A DNA stretch of 64,000 bases from Schlesneria sp. DSM 10557 (GTDB lineage: Bacteria > Planctomycetota > Planctomycetia > Planctomycetales > Planctomycetaceae), in assembly GCF_041860085.1 (NCBI RefSeq), contig NZ_CP124747.1:1054001-1118000 (forward strand), given 5' to 3'. The stretch's first letter is position 1. The number at the start of each line of letters is the position of its first letter. A program made the position numbers and the translations under genes. Positions 35,223 to 44,223 of the stretch are shown piece after piece. The notes beneath the pieces were generated by a model. That model was not told the origin of the DNA and made no database searches. It saw only the letters and a list, made by a program, of their open reading frames with translations.

Positions 35223-35466
35223 GCGGCCCTTCCCATCATTGAGCAGGTGGAACCTGCGATCAGCGCTGACCGTTTCGACCTTCCTGGTGAATCGAGCGGG
35301 AATTGGAGGGTACGAGGAACTGCGAATCTGCGGAAGCTCAGTCAAATTCTGCTCGTGCGATCAGTAGCGAGCATGTCTTTGTTCCCTTAAATTCACCGCA
35401 TCCACATCTCAACTGTCAGTCGACACAGAACCTTCGATGACAACGTCGCAGGAAAGGGGCCACATC

Positions 35467-37866
35467 ATGCGCGCGCGAATTCACTGGACTGCTCTCCTAC
35501 TTCTGGGAACCTGCCTGCTATGCCACTGTGTCCCAAGGGACGCTCAAGCACAGCCGAAGAGCGACGCAGTCACACCAGGCGAAGCACGAGCAATCGCGAA
35601 AGAGGCGTACATCTATGGCTTTCCGCTGGTGGACAACTATCGCGTCCTGCACTCGTATTTCGTGGACCGCAACAGTGGTGAGTTCAAGGCTCCCTGGAAT
35701 CAGCTCCATAATGAAACTCGCGTTTATACACCCGAGGATAAAGCAATCCAGACTCCTAACTCGGACACCCCTTACTCGCAATTGGGTACCGATCTTCGCG
35801 CCGAACCACTCGTGATCACCGTCCCCCCTGTGGACAATGGCCGATACTACTCGCTTCAATTCATTGACGCTTACACGTTCAACTTCGCCTACGTCGGCAG
35901 TCGCTCAACCGGAAACGGCCCCGGTCGATACCTGCTCGCCGGCCCCAACTGGAACGGTGAAAAGCCGGAGGGGATCGACGCCATCATTCGATCAGAAACC
36001 GAAATTGGCTGGATTCTGTATCGAACGCAACTCTTCAAACCGGACGACATTGATGAAGTCCGTAAAGTACAGATGGGGTACAAGGTCCAGCCACTCTCCT
36101 CCTATCTCGGCAAGCAGGCTCCGATTGCGACTAAGTTGGAATTTGCCCGGCCGCTGACACCCGAGCTTCAAAAAACGTCACCAGAGTTTTTCCAGATACT
36201 GAACTTTGTCCTGGGGCTTTGTCCTACGCATCCAAGCGAACGGGAACTGATGGCCCGATTCAGTAAACTGGGAATCGGTCCAGGTGGAACCTTCGATTCT
36301 GGAAAGCTCTCACCGGAAATCCGAAACGGTGTTCAACAGGGGATGGTCGATGCGTGGAACGAGTTTCTTCAGTATAAGAAGGAACAGATCGATACGGGGG
36401 AACGAACGGCCGCTGACGGCTTCGGAACTCGGGAATTTCTGAAAAACAATTACCTGTCGCGCATGTCCTCCGCCGTCCTGGGAATCTATGGAAACTCGAA
36501 GGAAGAGGCACTTTACCCGGCCTATTTTGTGGATGCCGGCGGGAACAAGTTGGACGCTTCAAAACACCGTTACGCTCTTCGGTTTGCTCCCGGCGAGTTA
36601 CCCCCCGTGAATGCGTTCTGGTCCCTGACGATGTATTCGTTGCCGAAGAGCCTGCTTGTCGCCAATCCCCTGAAGCGTTATCTGATCAATTCACCGATGC
36701 TGCCCGACCTGAAGCGGGATGCTGACGGCGGAGTGACCCTCTACCTGCAGCACGACTCACCGGGTAATGAAAAGGAATCCAATTGGCTGCCGGCTCCCGA
36801 CGGAGAGTTTTTTTCCATTCTCCGTTTGTACTGGCCGAAGGAAGAAGCCCTCGCCGGCCGCTGGAAGCAGCCACCTTTGCAGCGTATAGGAGGCGAAGGA
36901 ACCACGGCGGTGACGGGCACGATAGTGACGGTAGACAACTTCGTCCGTGCAGAGAGCGACGCGTACTTCGCCGCAACGATTAAGGGGTATAACGCACTGG
37001 GGCAATTCAGTCACAATCGTGTCCCCACCCCCATCGACAAACAGACTGTCGTTCGAATGAATCGCGACACGCTCTACTCTGCAGCCGTGTTCGATCTGGA
37101 CGCTGGTCCGGTAAAAATCACGCTCCCGGATGCAGGAAAACGATTCCTTTCGATGCAGGTTATTAATCAGGACCATTACACCCCTTTCGTCGCGTACGAG
37201 CGGGGATCTTACACGCTGAACCGTGAGAGCATGGGGACCCGTTACGTCCTGGCTGCGGTACGTATTCTCGCCGACCCTTCAAACCCTGTTGATATTCAGG
37301 CCGCGACCCAGCTTCAGGATGCCATTAAGGTTGAACAGGCGAGCAAAGGTACGTTCAAGACAACCGAGTGGGACGAGGCCAGTCAGAAGACCGTTCGCGA
37401 CCTGTTGATCGCGCTCGGTTCACAGCTTTCCGATACTCGAGGAATGTTTGGCACGAAGGCCGAAGTGCAGCCAGTAAGGCACCTCATCGGGAGCGCAATG
37501 GCCTGGGGCGGAAATCCCGACAAAGACGCGTTCTATCTCAATGTCACACCGAAAGAGAACGATGGTAAAGTCGTTTATCGAATGACAATCAAGGACGTTC
37601 CCGTCGACGGATTCTGGTCGATCAGCGTGTATAACGCCGAAGGCTTTTTCGAGGAGAATAACCAGCAGGCCTACACGATCAACAACGTGACTGCCAAGAC
37701 TAACGCGGATGGCTCAGTCACTGTCCAGTTTGGCGGCTGCGAGGGGTCGATGCCGAACTGTCTGCCCATCACACCAGGCTGGAACTATATGGTCCGCCTC
37801 TACCGTCCACGGAAAGAGATCCTCGAAGGCAAATGGAAATTTCCGACGGCAGAACCGGTTCGGTGA
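35467..37866 (+). CDS. Tandem DUF1254/DUF1214 protein
   Basis: The product is 799 residues from ATG 35467 (AGGAAAGGGG upstream) with a signal peptide (about 1-30). Part one (about 35-450): EAYIYGFPLVDNYRVLHSYF, TPNSDTPYSQLGTDLRAEP, then ... NAFWSLTMYSLPKSLLVANPLKRYLIN. Part two (about 475-795) repeats the plan: FVRAESDAYFAATIKGYNALG, VRMNRDTLYSAAVFDLDAGPVKITLPD, then GFWSISVYNAEGFFEENNQQAYTINN and YMVRLYRPRKEILEGKWKFP. DUF1254 and DUF1214 usually occur once together; here they are duplicated and fused. It is exported, with an unknown role. Confidence 0.92.
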   Translation: MRARIHWTALLLLGTCLLCHCVPRDAQAQPKSDAVTPGEARAIAKEAYIYGFPLVDNYRVLHSYFVDRNSGEFKAPWNQLHNETRVYTPEDKAIQTPNSDTPYSQLGTDLRAEPLVITVPPVDNGRYYSLQFIDAYTFNFAYVGSRSTGNGPGRYLLAGPNWNGEKPEGIDAIIRSETEIGWILYRTQLFKPDDIDEVRKVQMGYKVQPLSSYLGKQAPIATKLEFARPLTPELQKTSPEFFQILNFVLGLCPTHPSERELMARFSKLGIGPGGTFDSGKLSPEIRNGVQQGMVDAWNEFLQYKKEQIDTGERTAADGFGTREFLKNNYLSRMSSAVLGIYGNSKEEALYPAYFVDAGGNKLDASKHRYALRFAPGELPPVNAFWSLTMYSLPKSLLVANPLKRYLINSPMLPDLKRDADGGVTLYLQHDSPGNEKESNWLPAPDGEFFSILRLYWPKEEALAGRWKQPPLQRIGGEGTTAVTGTIVTVDNFVRAESDAYFAATIKGYNALGQFSHNRVPTPIDKQTVVRMNRDTLYSAAVFDLDAGPVKITLPDAGKRFLSMQVINQDHYTPFVAYERGSYTLNRESMGTRYVLAAVRILADPSNPVDIQAATQLQDAIKVEQASKGTFKTTEWDEASQKTVRDLLIALGSQLSDTRGMFGTKAEVQPVRHLIGSAMAWGGNPDKDAFYLNVTPKENDGKVVYRMTIKDVPVDGFWSISVYNAEGFFEENNQQAYTINNVTAKTNADGSVTVQFGGCEGSMPNCLPITPGWNYMVRLYRPRKEILEGKWKFPTAEPVR

Positions 37867-37909
37867 TTCGCTTGCCTGAAGCCCAGGAAAATCGGCATCT
37901 GCTTCGAAT

Positions 37910-38320
37910 TCAGTGATTTTTGGTTGCCCCTGCCGCAATCCACTCGTGTTCATGCCCTGGTTCCGGCAGCGTGCGTCCTCCTTCGATGGCGAAGCGTGCG
38001 GGGCTATTCTGGATGACGACAAGGATACGGGAAGCAGGAAACCCTGTGACGCGGGTGGCTGCATCCGCAATGGCCGCCAGCAGCTGGGAGGTTTCTCCAT
38101 CAGGGTGCCCGGTTCGAACCCATCCTGTAATCAATAGTGGTTGAGCCGGCTGGCCGTCGGTGAAGACATTGTCTGCGGCAAGTTCATTGAAGACGACATT
38201 GACGTAGCGACCGGGGACGTGGTTGATCGCCGAATGGATACGCGTGACTTCCGCGGCCAATGCGCTTTTCAAGTCACTCGAAAGCGTTCCAGCGGCGATG
38301 GTGCAGTGGTAGATCGGCAT
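37910..38320 (-). CDS. Tautomerase superfamily protein, cis-CaaD-like
   Basis: The product is 136 residues. After loss of Met, Pro1 is the catalytic base. The segment RTLPEPGHEHEW matches the cis-3-chloroacrylate dehalogenase (cis-CaaD) C-terminal region, and His28 falls at the cis-CaaD catalytic His. The Arg pair is partly changed (Arg68 kept, Arg73 equivalent is His71), and the Tyr103 equivalent is missing. It is probably a tautomerase or hydratase of an unsaturated acid, not a proven dehalogenase. It sits 274 bp downstream of the benzoylformate-decarboxylase-like gene in the same direction. Confidence 0.8.
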   Translation of the reverse strand: MPIYHCTIAAGTLSSDLKSALAAEVTRIHSAINHVPGRYVNVVFNELAADNVFTDGQPAQPLLITGWVRTGHPDGETSQLLAAIADAATRVTGFPASRILVVIQNSPARFAIEGGRTLPEPGHEHEWIAAGATKNH

Positions 38321-38594
38321 GGAAACCTCCCTTTCATGATGAGCCAGGAAACTGAAGTCGAGTGCCCTGGTTCAGTCGAGTGATCGGATGAACTCTGTTC
38401 GACGTCTGGTGACTGTCCTCCCAATCAACGGAAGAATCGGCGCAGTTACCGGAAGCAGATTAAGAAGGCGAAGCTCAAGCCAAGCAGTTCCGTCGCAGCA
38501 CTGACCCAGCCCGACAACTCAGCAAGAGCTTCACCACGTTCCCTGGCATATTTCAAACCCCGTTTCAGAACGAGAGTAGCGGACACGTTGACGA

Positions 38595-40208
38595 CTAACC
38601 CAGGTGGGGAAGCTGGGGTTTCGTGGGGACGACAATCACAGTTGGACCTTCTACATCAAGAGCCATCCGAAATTCCCTCGCCAGTTCTTCCGTGGTCTCG
38701 ACATTGATGCCGCGGCATCCGAACCCCGTTGCCAGTGACGCGATATCCAGCCCCGGAAGATCCAATCCGGGAACGTGCGGGGTCTTTTCGAGGAGTGCGA
38801 ACGACTTGAGGATCGCGTACTCACCATTTCGGAACACCACGAAGATGATGGGCAACTTGTGGCGCGCCGCAGTCCAGATCGCCTGGACAGAGTACTGGAA
38901 CGAGCCATCACCGATCGTCGCGACGATGGTCCGTTTGACGCCCTTCTCACGGTCCCCCAGCGCCACGCCAACTGCTCCGGGCACACCCCAGCCGATTCCA
39001 CCACTCCCAGTCGCGAAGAAACTACAAGGGCGTGTCGTGGGTAGCCAGTTGAACTGGTCGAGCAGGGTCGAGGTGGATTCCATCACCAGTACTGCATTAG
39101 CTGGCTTGACCTCGCTCAAGACTTCGTACACCGCGTTTGAGGTGAGGGGGGCGGTGGCGTGACCTTCTTTGCGACGCTGCCGGAGGAGAGGTCGAGGAGG
39201 CACGCGGCCCGCCGCCACCTCCACCAGCAACGTCAGCTCCTTTAGAGCGATGCCAACGTCACCCACCAGACTCGCGCCGACAGGTGCAACAGCACTCAGG
39301 TGCGGATCCGAAGTGATCTGCAAGAGTTCCACCCCTTCTGGCAGGTAGTTGCCGGCCACATAGGGATAGTAGCGGAAAACCTGGGCACCCATGGCCACGA
39401 CGAGGTCGTATTGACCGATCACCTTCTCAACGTCGGCAATCGTGAGTGGCAATGGTCCCGCATAGAGCGGATGGTCCTCGGGAAACGACACGCGGTCCGA
39501 TAGTGCGCTGCCGTAAACGGGGACCTGTAACTTCTCAGCGAATTCGATTCCCGCTGCCCAGGCGCCGGCCCGATCAATCTCAGGCCCGTACAGCAGCATG
39601 GGGCGTTTCGCGGCGTTGATTTTCTCAGCGAATTGAGCCAGTCGCGCAGGATCCGGGGCGACTCGGTCGCTCACCGTACGGACGGCGGCCGGCCCGAGTG
39701 CCGGCTTGTCCCAATCGTCCATCGGAATCGAAATAAAAACCGGTCCTTGAGGGGGCTGCATGGCAACGGCGTAGGCCTGCATGAAAGCCCCGGGGACATC
39801 TTCGGCGCGCGCCGGCTCAAAGGCCCATTTGACCCATGGCTGAGGCAGTAGTGTCGCGTTGGGGTTATTGAGGTAAGGATCGATCAGTGACATTTCACGG
39901 GTCTGCTGGCCGGCGGTAACGATCAGCGGAGTATTTGAACGGTAGGCGGCAACCAGACTTCCCATGGCGTTTCCGGTTCCGGCAGCAGTGTGCAGGTTGA
40001 CCAACGTCGGCTTACCGGTCGACTGAGCGAATCCGTCCGCCATTGCCAATGCAGAGGCTTCCTGAAGTGCTAACACATAGGTGAAGTCGTCCGGGAAATC
40101 TCGCAGAAACGATTGTTCTGTCGAACCGGGATTGCCAAACACGGTTGTCAGTCCCAGCTCTCTCAGAAGATCATAAGTCGCGTCATGAACTGTAGGTCGT
40201 CCGGTCAT
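38595..40208 (-). CDS. mdlC: ThDP-dependent decarboxylase, benzoylformate decarboxylase-like
   Basis: The product is 537 residues from the ATG at 40208 (AAGGGAA upstream); a longer in-frame extension to 40454 is less likely. It has the typical three-domain thiamine-diphosphate enzyme layout. Glu50 (LQEASALAMADGFAQ) is the cofactor-activating Glu; GNPGSTEQ (Ser29) and NLHTAAG (His73) match benzoylformate decarboxylase active-site residues. GDGSFQYSVQAIWTAARHKLPIIFVVFRN is the cofactor-binding stretch. It would decarboxylate an aromatic or branched 2-oxo acid to an aldehyde. The symbol is by similarity of motifs only. Confidence 0.8.
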   Translation of the reverse strand: MTGRPTVHDATYDLLRELGLTTVFGNPGSTEQSFLRDFPDDFTYVLALQEASALAMADGFAQSTGKPTLVNLHTAAGTGNAMGSLVAAYRSNTPLIVTAGQQTREMSLIDPYLNNPNATLLPQPWVKWAFEPARAEDVPGAFMQAYAVAMQPPQGPVFISIPMDDWDKPALGPAAVRTVSDRVAPDPARLAQFAEKINAAKRPMLLYGPEIDRAGAWAAGIEFAEKLQVPVYGSALSDRVSFPEDHPLYAGPLPLTIADVEKVIGQYDLVVAMGAQVFRYYPYVAGNYLPEGVELLQITSDPHLSAVAPVGASLVGDVGIALKELTLLVEVAAGRVPPRPLLRQRRKEGHATAPLTSNAVYEVLSEVKPANAVLVMESTSTLLDQFNWLPTTRPCSFFATGSGGIGWGVPGAVGVALGDREKGVKRTIVATIGDGSFQYSVQAIWTAARHKLPIIFVVFRNGEYAILKSFALLEKTPHVPGLDLPGLDIASLATGFGCRGINVETTEELAREFRMALDVEGPTVIVVPTKPQLPHLG

Positions 40209-40730
40209 TTGTTTCCCTTTCGTAATGAATGAAGCACCACCTGCTGAATGACGAGTCAGATCTGAGGCAAGGCTGATAGGACATTGGCAGTCAGTCGTCT
40301 GCCCTTCACGAAAGCTGACTGAAAGACTGCGTTGGCCGTGGATGTTGCCAGTTCGCAAAGTGTGTACCGCGTCGGCTACGGGGCGCTGGAATCCGCAGGT
40401 TGTCTGCACGATTGCCTTGTTTTTCCACATTTCGCCCGCGGAAGTGATGTTCACATTCTGGATCAGTCCTTAGGCGTGACCAGTGATTTAGCTGGTTGAC
40501 CAATAACTTACCCACGCCTGCGAGCAGGGCTGGCGTCCACCCTCGAAGGAACGCTCATCAGTTCTCAGTGGTCCAGCAGCGATCTTTAGAGATTGCCCTG
40601 GGATGAACGGCCCTGAATTTCAGAGAAAATATTCTCAGAAAATTCTGGAGGCCGTGTCACAAATGGTCTCGCCCGTTCGTCCTTGTTGCAGTTGAACAAG
40701 ACCATAGTTCTTTCAGGAAGGATTCATGAC
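40209..40730. other. Divergent intergenic region, 522 bp
   Basis: It lies between the decarboxylase (-) and cupin (+) genes. An in-frame upstream extension of the decarboxylase covers 40209-40454 but has shadow-like composition. Promoters for both operons should lie here. ATTCTCAGAAAATTCTGG at about 40630-40647 is AT-rich with a short inverted repeat; no clear promoter can be named. Confidence 0.35.
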
Positions 40731-41147
40731 ATGGTTCGCAAAATCTGGATTACGGCACTGGGAATCGGTTTGACGGCAAGCGGGTATGCGATCGCAACCC
40801 ATGAAGGCCATGAGCATGGCACCGTGAGGCCTCTTGCGGCCTGGGACATCAAGGAAAAAATTGACGGCAAAGTATCAAAGGGGACCGCGGCTGAGGTCAC
40901 TCTCGAGCCGGGTCAGGCAGGGGCTGCTCACCGCCACCCGGGACCCGTTCTGGGCTACGTCCTGGAAGGGGAGTACGAATGGGCCATCGACGACCAGCCG
41001 CCCAAAGTGTTAAAAGCGGGTCAGACTTTCTATGAGCCTGGCGGATGTCTGCACCGAGTTTCGAAAAACCCGGGCAAGTCGAAAACACGCGTTCTGGCAT
41101 GGGTCATCCACTCGCGTGATGCGAAGGATCTGGTCATTCCGGAATAG
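40731..41147 (+). CDS. Secreted cupin-domain protein
   Basis: The product is 138 residues from ATG 40731 (CAGGAAGG upstream) with a signal peptide (about 1-22). The cupin has AAHRHPGPVLGYVLEGEYEWAIDD and AGQTFYEPGGCLHRVSKNP, with metal-site His, His, Glu and His. A His-rich start (ATHEGHEHGT) follows the signal. It is the first gene of an operon with the ECF41 sigma gene 17 bp downstream. It may be the redox or ligand-binding effector of that system; the function is inferred from context. Confidence 0.85.
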   Translation: MVRKIWITALGIGLTASGYAIATHEGHEHGTVRPLAAWDIKEKIDGKVSKGTAAEVTLEPGQAGAAHRHPGPVLGYVLEGEYEWAIDDQPPKVLKAGQTFYEPGGCLHRVSKNPGKSKTRVLAWVIHSRDAKDLVIPE

Positions 41148-41164
41148 CGGATCGAGGGCACAGC

Positions 41165-42007
41165 ATGACTGAAATGAATGAGCTTCGTTCGCGGTTAATG
41201 TCGATAGCATACCGCATGCTCGGAAGTGTGGCCGATGCCGAGGACGCCGTGCAGGACGCCTTTCTGCGTTATCAAACAGCAGGGGGCGTGTCGTCGGCCG
41301 AAGGGTTTCTGATCAGGACGACAACTCATCTTTGCATTGATCGCCTACGCGACAGGAAACGACGCGCCTACGTCGGACCCTGGGTTCCCGAACCTGTCGC
41401 AACACGCTTCGAGCAATCGGACTCGGTCCTGGCAGAGTCATTAAGTCAGGCCTTCCTGCTACTGCTGGAACGTCTGACTCCCGACGAACGGGCCGCGTTT
41501 CTGTTGAGAGTCGTTTTCGACTACGAGTACTTTGAACTGGCCGAGGTCCTGGGAAAATCCGAGGACGCAGTTCGGCAACTCGTCAGCAGGGCACGGAGCC
41601 GATTGGGACTGGATGGCAATAAACGGTACGCCGTGAAACAGGCCAAAGCGGACGAACTCGCAACCCGATTTATCGACGCCTGTCGGACAGGGGATGTCAA
41701 AGCTGTCGAGGCGATGTTATTCGAGAATGCCGAAATCCATTCCGACGGGGGAGGAAAAGTGTCAGCCGCACGAGTGGTCATTCGAGGCCGCAATCCGGTT
41801 GCTCGGTTCCTGATCGGTGTCTTCCGCAAACGGTGGATGCAGAACGTTCACTCTACCACGGTGAATGGCGAACCCGGACTCGTCTTTCGGGATAGCGAAA
41901 ACATTGTCTCGGTGTTGTCCCTGCAAATCGATGAGGCTGTTCAGGCCGTCTACATCACCGTCAACCCGGACAAACTTGCCCGCTGGGAGACGGCTCAAAT
42001 TCAATAA
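41165..42007 (+). CDS. ECF41-type sigma factor with SnoaL-like C-terminal domain
   Basis: The product is 280 residues. Region 2 (IAYRMLGSVADAEDAVQDAFLRY, TTTHLCIDRLRDRKRRAYVGPWVPEP) and region 4 (LTPDERAAFLLRVVFDYEYFELAEVLGKSEDAVRQLVSRARSRL) are clear. A NTF2/SnoaL-like C-terminal domain carries DGGGK and ends NPDKL. The YVGPWVPEP, DGGGK and NPDKL motifs are ECF41 hallmarks, where the tail regulates sigma activity in place of a membrane anti-sigma factor. The family is usually next to an oxidoreductase, epimerase or carboxymuconolactone-decarboxylase gene; here it is followed by an NmrA-like gene 23 bp on. Confidence 0.93.
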   Translation: MTEMNELRSRLMSIAYRMLGSVADAEDAVQDAFLRYQTAGGVSSAEGFLIRTTTHLCIDRLRDRKRRAYVGPWVPEPVATRFEQSDSVLAESLSQAFLLLLERLTPDERAAFLLRVVFDYEYFELAEVLGKSEDAVRQLVSRARSRLGLDGNKRYAVKQAKADELATRFIDACRTGDVKAVEAMLFENAEIHSDGGGKVSAARVVIRGRNPVARFLIGVFRKRWMQNVHSTTVNGEPGLVFRDSENIVSVLSLQIDEAVQAVYITVNPDKLARWETAQIQ

Positions 42008-42030
42008 CGAATTCCAACCAGGAGAAAGAC

Positions 42031-42798
42031 ATGAAAATTATCGTTGTGGGAGGCAGCGGCCTCATCGGAAGAAGACTGATTCCTTTGCTTCGTGATCAAG
42101 GTCATGACGCACAGCCTGCGTCACCATCGACAGGGGTGAATACGCTAAGTGGTCAAGGACTCGATGAAGCACTCAACGGGGCGACCGTCGTCATCGATGT
42201 TTCAAACTCCCCCTCGTTTGAGGAGGATGATGTCATGCAGTTCTTCACTGTTTCCACGCGGAATCTGCTTGCGGCAGAAGCTCGAGCCGGGGTCACTCAC
42301 CATGTGGCACTTTCGGTCGTCGGAGCTGATCGGATCCGTGACAGTGCCTACATGCGGGCCAAAGTGGCTCAAGAAAAATTGATCCAATCGAGCCCCATCC
42401 CTTTTACGATTCTGCGAGCCACACAGTTCTTCGAGTTTCTGGGGACCATCGCCGATCAAAGCACGGCAGATCGCGTGATTCGGTTACCGAGCGCACCGAT
42501 GCAGCCGGTTGCAGCGAATGATGTCGCGGAAACCCTCGCAGACATTGCGACAGGCCCTGCTGCAAATCGAATTTGTGATCTGGCAGGCCCCGAATCGCTT
42601 TCCATTGCCGAATTTATTGAGCGATACCTCCTCAGTAACGGCGATAACCGGACCGTGATTCGGGATGATCACTCGGGATACTTCGGCGCACACCTCGATC
42701 AACTTGGTTTGATTCCTGAAACGACGGAGCGCATTGGACGTACTCACTTCGATGAATGGCAAAATCGCCAAACGAAGCTGGAGTTTGCGACGAAGTAG
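42031..42798 (+). CDS. NmrA/NAD(P)-binding atypical SDR
   Basis: The product is 255 residues. The N-terminus has GGSGLIGR (7-14) as the dinucleotide-binding turn. Later features (HHVALSVVGADRI, YMRAKVAQEKLIQSSPIPFTILRATQFFEF) are typical of NmrA-like proteins acting as NAD(P)H sensors or reductases. CAGGAGAAAG lies upstream of ATG 42031. It is the standard neighbour of ECF41 sigma factors (an 'oxidoreductase or epimerase'), so it probably belongs to the same regulon. Confidence 0.88.
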   Translation: MKIIVVGGSGLIGRRLIPLLRDQGHDAQPASPSTGVNTLSGQGLDEALNGATVVIDVSNSPSFEEDDVMQFFTVSTRNLLAAEARAGVTHHVALSVVGADRIRDSAYMRAKVAQEKLIQSSPIPFTILRATQFFEFLGTIADQSTADRVIRLPSAPMQPVAANDVAETLADIATGPAANRICDLAGPESLSIAEFIERYLLSNGDNRTVIRDDHSGYFGAHLDQLGLIPETTERIGRTHFDEWQNRQTKLEFATK

Positions 42799-42913
42799 GT
42801 TTGAACTCCAGCAACACGGAATGCGAAACCCTGCCCATCATCTCTAAAAAATCCAGCATTCTTCTGTCACAGTCCTCCTGTCCGCGTGTCGAAGTGGGCA
42901 GGAGGACAAATTC

Positions 42914-43666
42914 ATGTCGAAGCTACGCGGAAAAATCGCACTCGTTACAGGTGCGTCAAAGGGGATCGGTGCGGGAATTGCGAACGAACTCGCTCGCCAA
43001 GGGGCGTCGGTCGTGGTGAACTACGCGACTGACAAGGAGGGGGCTGACGCCGTCGTACAGGCGATTACCCGAGAGGGAGGGAGTTCACGGGCGGCTCAGT
43101 GTGATCTCGCTCGTGAAAGCGATGTCATACGTATGTTCGATCAAGTGAGGGATGCTTATGGAAGACTTGATATTCTGGTGAACAACGCCGGCGTCTATCG
43201 GAGCATGCCGATCGAGACGCTGACCGCCGCAGAATTTCTTCGCCAAACGAGTGTGAACGTACTCGGGCCGTTGCTGACGATTCGTGAGTCTCTTCGTCTG
43301 TTCACGGATCAAGGGGGAAGCATCATCAACATTGGCTCAAGGGCCTCCACGTCGTACATCCCTGGATATGTGATCTACAGTGCCGCAAAAGCTGGCCTGG
43401 ATGCCGTGACGGGAGTCCTGGCGAAGGAACTCGCTTCAAGAAACATCCGGGTAAACTCAGTGAACCCCGGCGCCACATTGAGTGAAGGAACGCGTCAGGC
43501 GGGGATGTACGGAACCGGAAGCGACTTCGAAAAAGAACTTATCGCCATGACGCCCCTGGGGCGTATCGGCACGCCGGAAGACATCGCACGGGTCGTCGCC
43601 TTTCTCGCGTCCGAAGACGCCGCTTGGTTGACGGGAGAGCATATCACCGCTTCCGGCGGTCTGTGA
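42914..43666 (+). CDS. SDR oxidoreductase (FabG-like)
   Basis: The product is 250 residues. The cofactor turn is TGASKGIG (12-19), NNAG is at 90-93, and the catalytic triad is Ser142, Tyr155 and Lys159 (GYVIYSAAK). The C-terminal ending is ITASGGL. CAGGAGGA precedes ATG 42914. It is 115 bp after the NmrA-like gene and 50 bp before the DUF1330 gene. An NAD(P)-dependent alcohol/ketone reductase of unknown substrate, probably part of the ECF41 regulon. Confidence 0.92.
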   Translation: MSKLRGKIALVTGASKGIGAGIANELARQGASVVVNYATDKEGADAVVQAITREGGSSRAAQCDLARESDVIRMFDQVRDAYGRLDILVNNAGVYRSMPIETLTAAEFLRQTSVNVLGPLLTIRESLRLFTDQGGSIINIGSRASTSYIPGYVIYSAAKAGLDAVTGVLAKELASRNIRVNSVNPGATLSEGTRQAGMYGTGSDFEKELIAMTPLGRIGTPEDIARVVAFLASEDAAWLTGEHITASGGL

Positions 43667-43716
43667 CCCGACCAATCAACTTAATCCTGCATCCCATTCT
43701 TGTAAGGACGACCGAC

Positions 43717-44010
43717 ATGCCAGCCTACATCGTGTTCACTCGAGAGAAAACACTCGATCAGTCTGAATTGGAAGCCTACTGGAGTAAGGTCGGGACCACG
43801 CTCGAAGGGGTCCCGCTGAAGGTTCTCGCAGCGTACGGTCCACATCAATCACTGGAGGGCCCCGACGTGGAAGGGGTCGTCATCGCCGAATTTCCATCGA
43901 TGTCGGAGGCGCGGACATGGTACGAAAGTCCCGCCTACCAGGAGGTAGCTAAGCACAGACATCGCGGGGCAATTTATCGAGGAGTGATCGTAGAAGGCGT
44001 GCAGTCATGA
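43717..44010 (+). CDS. DUF1330 protein
   Basis: The product is 97 residues from ATG 43717 (TAAGGAC upstream). It has MPAYIVFTREKTLD ... KVLAAYGPHQSLEGPDVEGVVIAEFPSMSEARTWYESPAYQEVAKHRHRGAIYRGVIVEGV, the ferredoxin-like fold of DUF1330 (dimeric alpha-beta barrel). No catalytic residues can be named. It closes the ECF41 operon. The family is linked to small-molecule stress and oxidation, but the role is unknown. Confidence 0.92.
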   Translation: MPAYIVFTREKTLDQSELEAYWSKVGTTLEGVPLKVLAAYGPHQSLEGPDVEGVVIAEFPSMSEARTWYESPAYQEVAKHRHRGAIYRGVIVEGVQS

Positions 44011-44223
44011 GGGTCGCGTGAAACCCTCCGCAGTCTTCCACCGGTTTCCCCTGTTGCCCCAGGAAGAGGGGCCAGTCGAGAAATGACAGACCAGGGATGT
44101 CACGTCGAGTAACTTCATTGAGCGTCAATGTCGGGCAGCGAATTCGAACGGCCAAAGCCTCAACCAAGGTCGCCTTAGACCTGCCACGTAATCTGATCTC
44201 CTCACCATCAGGAAAACAAAACC

